From: Symbiodinium natans
Lineage: Eukaryota; Sar; Dinophyceae; Suessiales; Symbiodiniaceae
Assembly: GCA_905221605.1 (NCBI GenBank)
Contig: CAJNDS010002213.1
Location: forward strand, 1,381,121-1,445,120
DNA length: 64,000 nt
Reading direction: 5' to 3'
Within the stretch, counting starts at the first letter, position 1. Each line of letters opens with the position of its first letter. The notes beneath the pieces are model-generated. The model did no database searches. It saw nothing but the letters and a program-made list of their open reading frames with translations, and was not told the DNA's origin. Position numbers and translations under genes: made by a program. Shown in pieces: positions 61,106-64,000 of the stretch.

Positions 61106-61327
61106 TACGGGGGGGACCGAAGGGGGACAAGAAACCAAACAGTCAACCCCAACAGAAGCCCTTGATTTCCCTGGATCAACCACACAACAAACCCAAACCA
61201 CAGGGCACTCACCTTTTACTACCAGGCACATGGCCCAGTCTTGAGCCATAAAAAATGATTTCCGGGTATATTAACCCTTTCAACTTCCAACACTAACTCT
61301 TTTTACAATACCAGTTGCAGCTCCGCA
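61106..61327 (-). repeat. 5' LTR of the retrotransposon (222 bp)
   Basis: Direct repeat of 31,853-32,074 at 220 of 222 positions. Sense strand begins TGCGGAGCTGCAACTGG and ends CCCCGTA. It abuts the primer-binding site inside and TAGGG outside. Confidence 0.93.
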
Positions 61328-61332
61328 TAGGG
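61328..61332. repeat. 5-bp target duplication (right) of LTR element
   Basis: TAGGG, continuing into TTTAGGG host repeat. Confidence 0.65.
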
Positions 61333-63110
61333 TTTAGGGTTCAGAGCTTTACAGCTTACAGTATGTAGCTTGTGCTGGTGTGCAGTTGGGGGGTTCATTG
61401 CTAGTGTTGCAAAACTTGGTCGCGCAGTGGTACCCTTTACCCTGTTTTTTGGTTCTGGGTTCCCGTTTAAAGTACCCCACCAAAAACATAAGGTACCCTT
61501 ATTATGGTATGGTTAGTGGGCCACTAAGAAGAGAGATCTAGACCACTCCGGGATAGGTCTTGATGTTGGTTTGTAAATTCGCAACCACAGACCATAAGGA
61601 TTCCCCAAGTGCAGTCTAATTCGTCTATTTGTAGGCATGTTCAAACTAAACCCTAACCCTAAACCGTGGCTAACTAAGATTTTTTCGTATCTGAAAAAGC
61701 AGCAGAGGAGATGAGCTGTCAACCAGAAACCGCCCGCAGCACGCGCAAATTGTCCTTGTCAGGGACTGGGCGCAAACGGTCTCAACCCTAAACACTGAAC
61801 CCTACTAAACCCTAAGCACACCCCAAACCCAGCAGACTTTCAAGGCAGCGAGTTTAGGTTGGCAGCAGGAACCCTAAATCCTAATCCCTAAACCCTAAAC
61901 CCTAACCCCTAAACCCTAAACCCTAAGCCCTAATCCAAGGGATCGGAGAGGGCAAGGGCTCAGAGAGGGTGATCTAAGTTTCAGGGTTCAGGATTTGGGG
62001 TGCCCTGATTCCCTCCCAAACTGTCAACCCTTTCTACTAAACCCTAAAACCTGAAACCCCTAAACCCTAAACCCCAAACCCCAAACCCTAAACCCCAAAC
62101 CCTAAACCCTATTCCTATAAACCCTAAACCCTATTCCTAAACCCTGAACCCACATCCTTACCAAAGAACCGGTGGCCTTGAGCTTGGCGGCGGCTTGGCG
62201 TCGGGGGTTTGTAGGGCTCATGGCTTCATGCAATGGAGGGTTCAGGGCTGACCCTAGGCCCTAACCCTAAACCCTAAACTCTAAATCCGAATCCCTCAAT
62301 CCGAAAACTTAATTCCCTTATATAGTCCCAGAATAGCCCCTGTCATGAACACCTAGTGTCCCCGATTTATGAGGGTCACTCCATTACCCTGCAACCTTGA
62401 ATCCCCCGACACCCTACGGTGCCCTTTTCCTACGCTTCCCATTCTCGGCAGAACCCTGAGCACCCCCCTAGTACCCTGTCATACCCTCGAATACCCTTAC
62501 AACGCCCTAAACCCTAAACACTCTGATACCCTCTAGTACCTTGCAATACCCTTTCATCCCACATAGCCTTGATTCGAGCAAGCCTTGACCCTCCACCCGC
62601 GAATCATTCCTGGCGGGTTGAGGGTTTAGGGTTTATAGGGTTTAGGGCTTTTAGGGTTTAGGGTTTGTAGGGTTTAGGGTCTAGGGTTGTTTCGGGTTCC
62701 CGAAGTCTTGGAAGTAGGGTGCAGGTTAAGGGACGCAATGGAGAAGTCGCATATGTTGAGCCCCCAATCTCTGCAGGCTGCGTGCTGAGCACAGAGACAC
62801 ATACAATCAAAAAAGGTGTGGCGAAGGGATTGGTTTTTCGGATGTCTAGAACAGAAGGTCAGGGTTTTAGCATATCATTTTTTTTTTATATTTTTTGGAA
62901 GGGAGGGGCAGAGAGCAGCGGGCGCAAATGAAACTTCACCAACACCGCCCCCGGCACAGGGAGGCTAGCAATGGGGTGCGATAGGTTGGATTAAGGGGGG
63001 AATAAGAAGATCTGATTTTTCTGGATATATAATTTCATTTTTTGATGAATCTACTCTATAAAACGCTACGGTCAAACCAGCCCTACGCGGTGCGTCACGC
63101 CTCGGAGTGC
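61333..63110. other. Right flank, telomere-like and unique DNA, no gene
   Basis: CCCTAAA arrays lie at about 61,867-61,935 and 62,036-62,150. A GGTACCC..AAGGTACCC partial palindrome lies at about 61,428-61,505. Words CCCTNNNATACCC occur repeatedly at about 62,390-62,550. Open frames are short and lack domains. Confidence 0.5.
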
Positions 63111-63465
63111 CCCAGCCCCAAAATTTTCCGGAAATTTCTGGACCCCGGCGAGCAAGCCGCTTTGGCCTACCCGGGACCCAAAATTTCCGGGAAATTTTGG
63201 GGCTTGGGCTGTGCCCTTTGAAAGGCTGGGCCTCTTCGACGGCCGCAAGCCGGATTCGCTCCCCTAAATTTCTGGAAAATTTCTGGTTCCGGGTAGCCCG
63301 AAGCCTCGGTCCCTAAATTTCCGGAAAATTTGCTTCATCGCTTTCCTAAATTTTCCGAAAATTTACACACCCAAAATTTTCAGGAAATTTAGGAAACGGA
63401 TGCAGCCTGATCATGTTCAGAAGCCACGGCCCAGCTCCCTAAATTTCCGGAAAATTTAGGGTGCT
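63111..63465. repeat. Cluster of seven AAATTTCCGGAAATTT-type palindromes
   Basis: Near-palindromic copies at about 63,117, 63,177, 63,261, 63,310, 63,344, 63,370 and 63,437, each 20-25 bp, centred on CCGG or a one-base variant, spaced 26-85 bp. Two are flanked by CCCTAAATTT..AAATTTAGGG, so the palindrome arms resemble the telomere word. Confidence 0.85.
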
Positions 63466-63576
63466 GGGTGGCCGAAAATGTCGAAGCATTGTTGACCGCT
63501 TGAACCGTTGAGTTCAGGTGTTGATCATTTGCCATGTTGCTGCATGCTTTCATTGCATGCTTTCATTGTTTTCAAT

Positions 63577-63726
63577 CGTGCTTTGTTTTGTGGCATTACA
63601 AAGCTAAAATATTAAACAGGACTTTTACTTCACTTCCAAGATGAGCGCATCACCTGGCATTACCAGGATATTACGAGCGTGCTTTGTTTTATGGCATTAC
63701 AAAGCGCATTACCTGGCATTACCAGG
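63577..63726. repeat. Duplicated segment (GTGCTTTGTTTT, TGGCATTACCAGG)
   Basis: The 28-bp segment CGTGCTTTGTTTT(G/A)TGGCATTACAAAGC occurs at 63,577-63,603 and 63,678-63,705. TGGCATTACCAGG occurs at 63,656-63,668 and 63,714-63,726. Confidence 0.85.
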
Positions 63727-63748
63727 TCGTCGTCGTCGTCGTCGTCGT

Positions 63749-63825
<77 letters not shown>

Positions 63826-64000
63826 CGTCGTGCGTCGTCCGTCGTGCGTCGTCCGTCGTGCGTCGTCCGTCGTGCGTCGTCCGTCGTGCGTCGTCCGTCG
63901 TGCGTCGTCCGTCGTGCGTCGTCCGTCGTGCGTCGTCCGTCGTGCGTCGTCCGTCGTGCGTCGTCCGTCGTGCGTCGTCCGTCGTGCGTCGTCCGTCGTC
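63726..64000 (+). repeat. (CGT)n microsatellite passing into a 14-bp minisatellite
   Basis: CGT triplets to about 63,822, with one CGTGCGT break, followed by about 12 copies of the 14-mer CGTCGTGCGTCGTC to the end of the window. The array continues beyond the window. Confidence 0.95.

Larger units (their letters stand above)
31853..61327 (-). mobile_element. LTR retrotransposon, pol-less, carrying a nested DNA transposon
   Basis: Two direct 222-bp repeats (31,853-32,074 and 61,106-61,327) agree at 220 of 222 positions and are bounded by TAGGG on both sides. In the minus-strand sense the LTR starts TG and ends TA. Next to the 5' LTR is a primer-binding site matching the anticodon-loop half of initiator-Met tRNA, and next to the 3' LTR is the purine tract AGGGGGAG. 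With the nested 20,759-bp transposon and one 8-bp duplication removed, the element would be 8,708 bp with one ORF of 2,609 aa. No protease, integrase, reverse transcriptase or RNase H motif is visible, so I infer a non-autonomous element that is moved by a partner's enzymes. Copia-like ancestry is inferred only from the primer type and the 5-bp duplication. Confidence 0.88.

Noticed and set aside
63726-64000. CRISPR-like array
   Set aside because: The 14-bp units are contiguous without spacers and built from triplets, so this is a minisatellite.

Overview
The window looks like dinoflagellate nuclear DNA. About half of it is a sea of telomere-type TTTAGGG/CCCTAAA repeats and their variants, in both orientations and broken every few hundred bases. 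The protein-coding parts are repeat-borne multi-exon genes with at least one probable GA-AG intron and GC-rich exons. No bacterial operon, rRNA, tRNA or CRISPR array was seen. Species cannot be fixed from the sequence alone.

Layout. Positions 1-31,852 and 61,333-64,000 are repeat-dominated DNA: telomere-like arrays, small foldback (MITE-like) elements, poly-G/poly-T tracts and, at the right edge, a palindrome cluster and a CGT micro/minisatellite. I could support no complete gene there, only GC-rich gene-like islands (about 8.39-9.72 kb, 10.15-10.49 kb, 27.58-28.02 kb, 30.54-31.32 kb).

Positions 31,853-61,327 are a nested pair of mobile elements. The outer one is an LTR retrotransposon on the minus strand. 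Its 222-bp LTRs differ at 2 positions. It has a 5-bp target duplication (TAGGG) in telomere-like repeat, a primer-binding site matching the anticodon-loop half of initiator-Met tRNA (the Drosophila copia/Ty5 type of priming), and a purine tract next to the 3' LTR. Without its insertion it would be about 8.7 kb with one ORF of about 2,609 codons. That ORF encodes a gag-like RNA-binding polyprotein (WW, S1-like, SAM-like, six CCCH zinc fingers) and I see no protease, integrase or reverse transcriptase.

The inner one, at 36,646-57,404, is a 20,759-bp DNA transposon that cut that ORF. It is bounded by an exact 8-bp target duplication (CTTTTGTT on the + strand) and by roughly 450-490-bp imperfect terminal inverted repeats built from short CAATTG / TTGCAATAGTT palindromic units. 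Removing the element and one duplication copy restores the outer reading frame exactly. Its + strand carries (i) a hAT-like transposase with RNase-H-fold motifs, an ERxF C-terminal motif and an HMG-like box, split by a 4.67-kb intron or insertion; (ii) inside that intron, a multi-exon gene with a cysteine-phosphatase signature and ankyrin-like repeats; (iii) a multi-exon gene for a long, mostly helical protein of unknown function; and (iv) a 648-aa C5-cytosine DNA methyltransferase retaining all catalytic motifs. I infer a cargo-carrying giant hAT-like transposon that brings its own DNA methyltransferase. This is the candidate undescribed system in the window.

Order of events inferred from nesting: telomere-like repeats first, then the LTR element (99% identical LTRs), then the giant DNA transposon.
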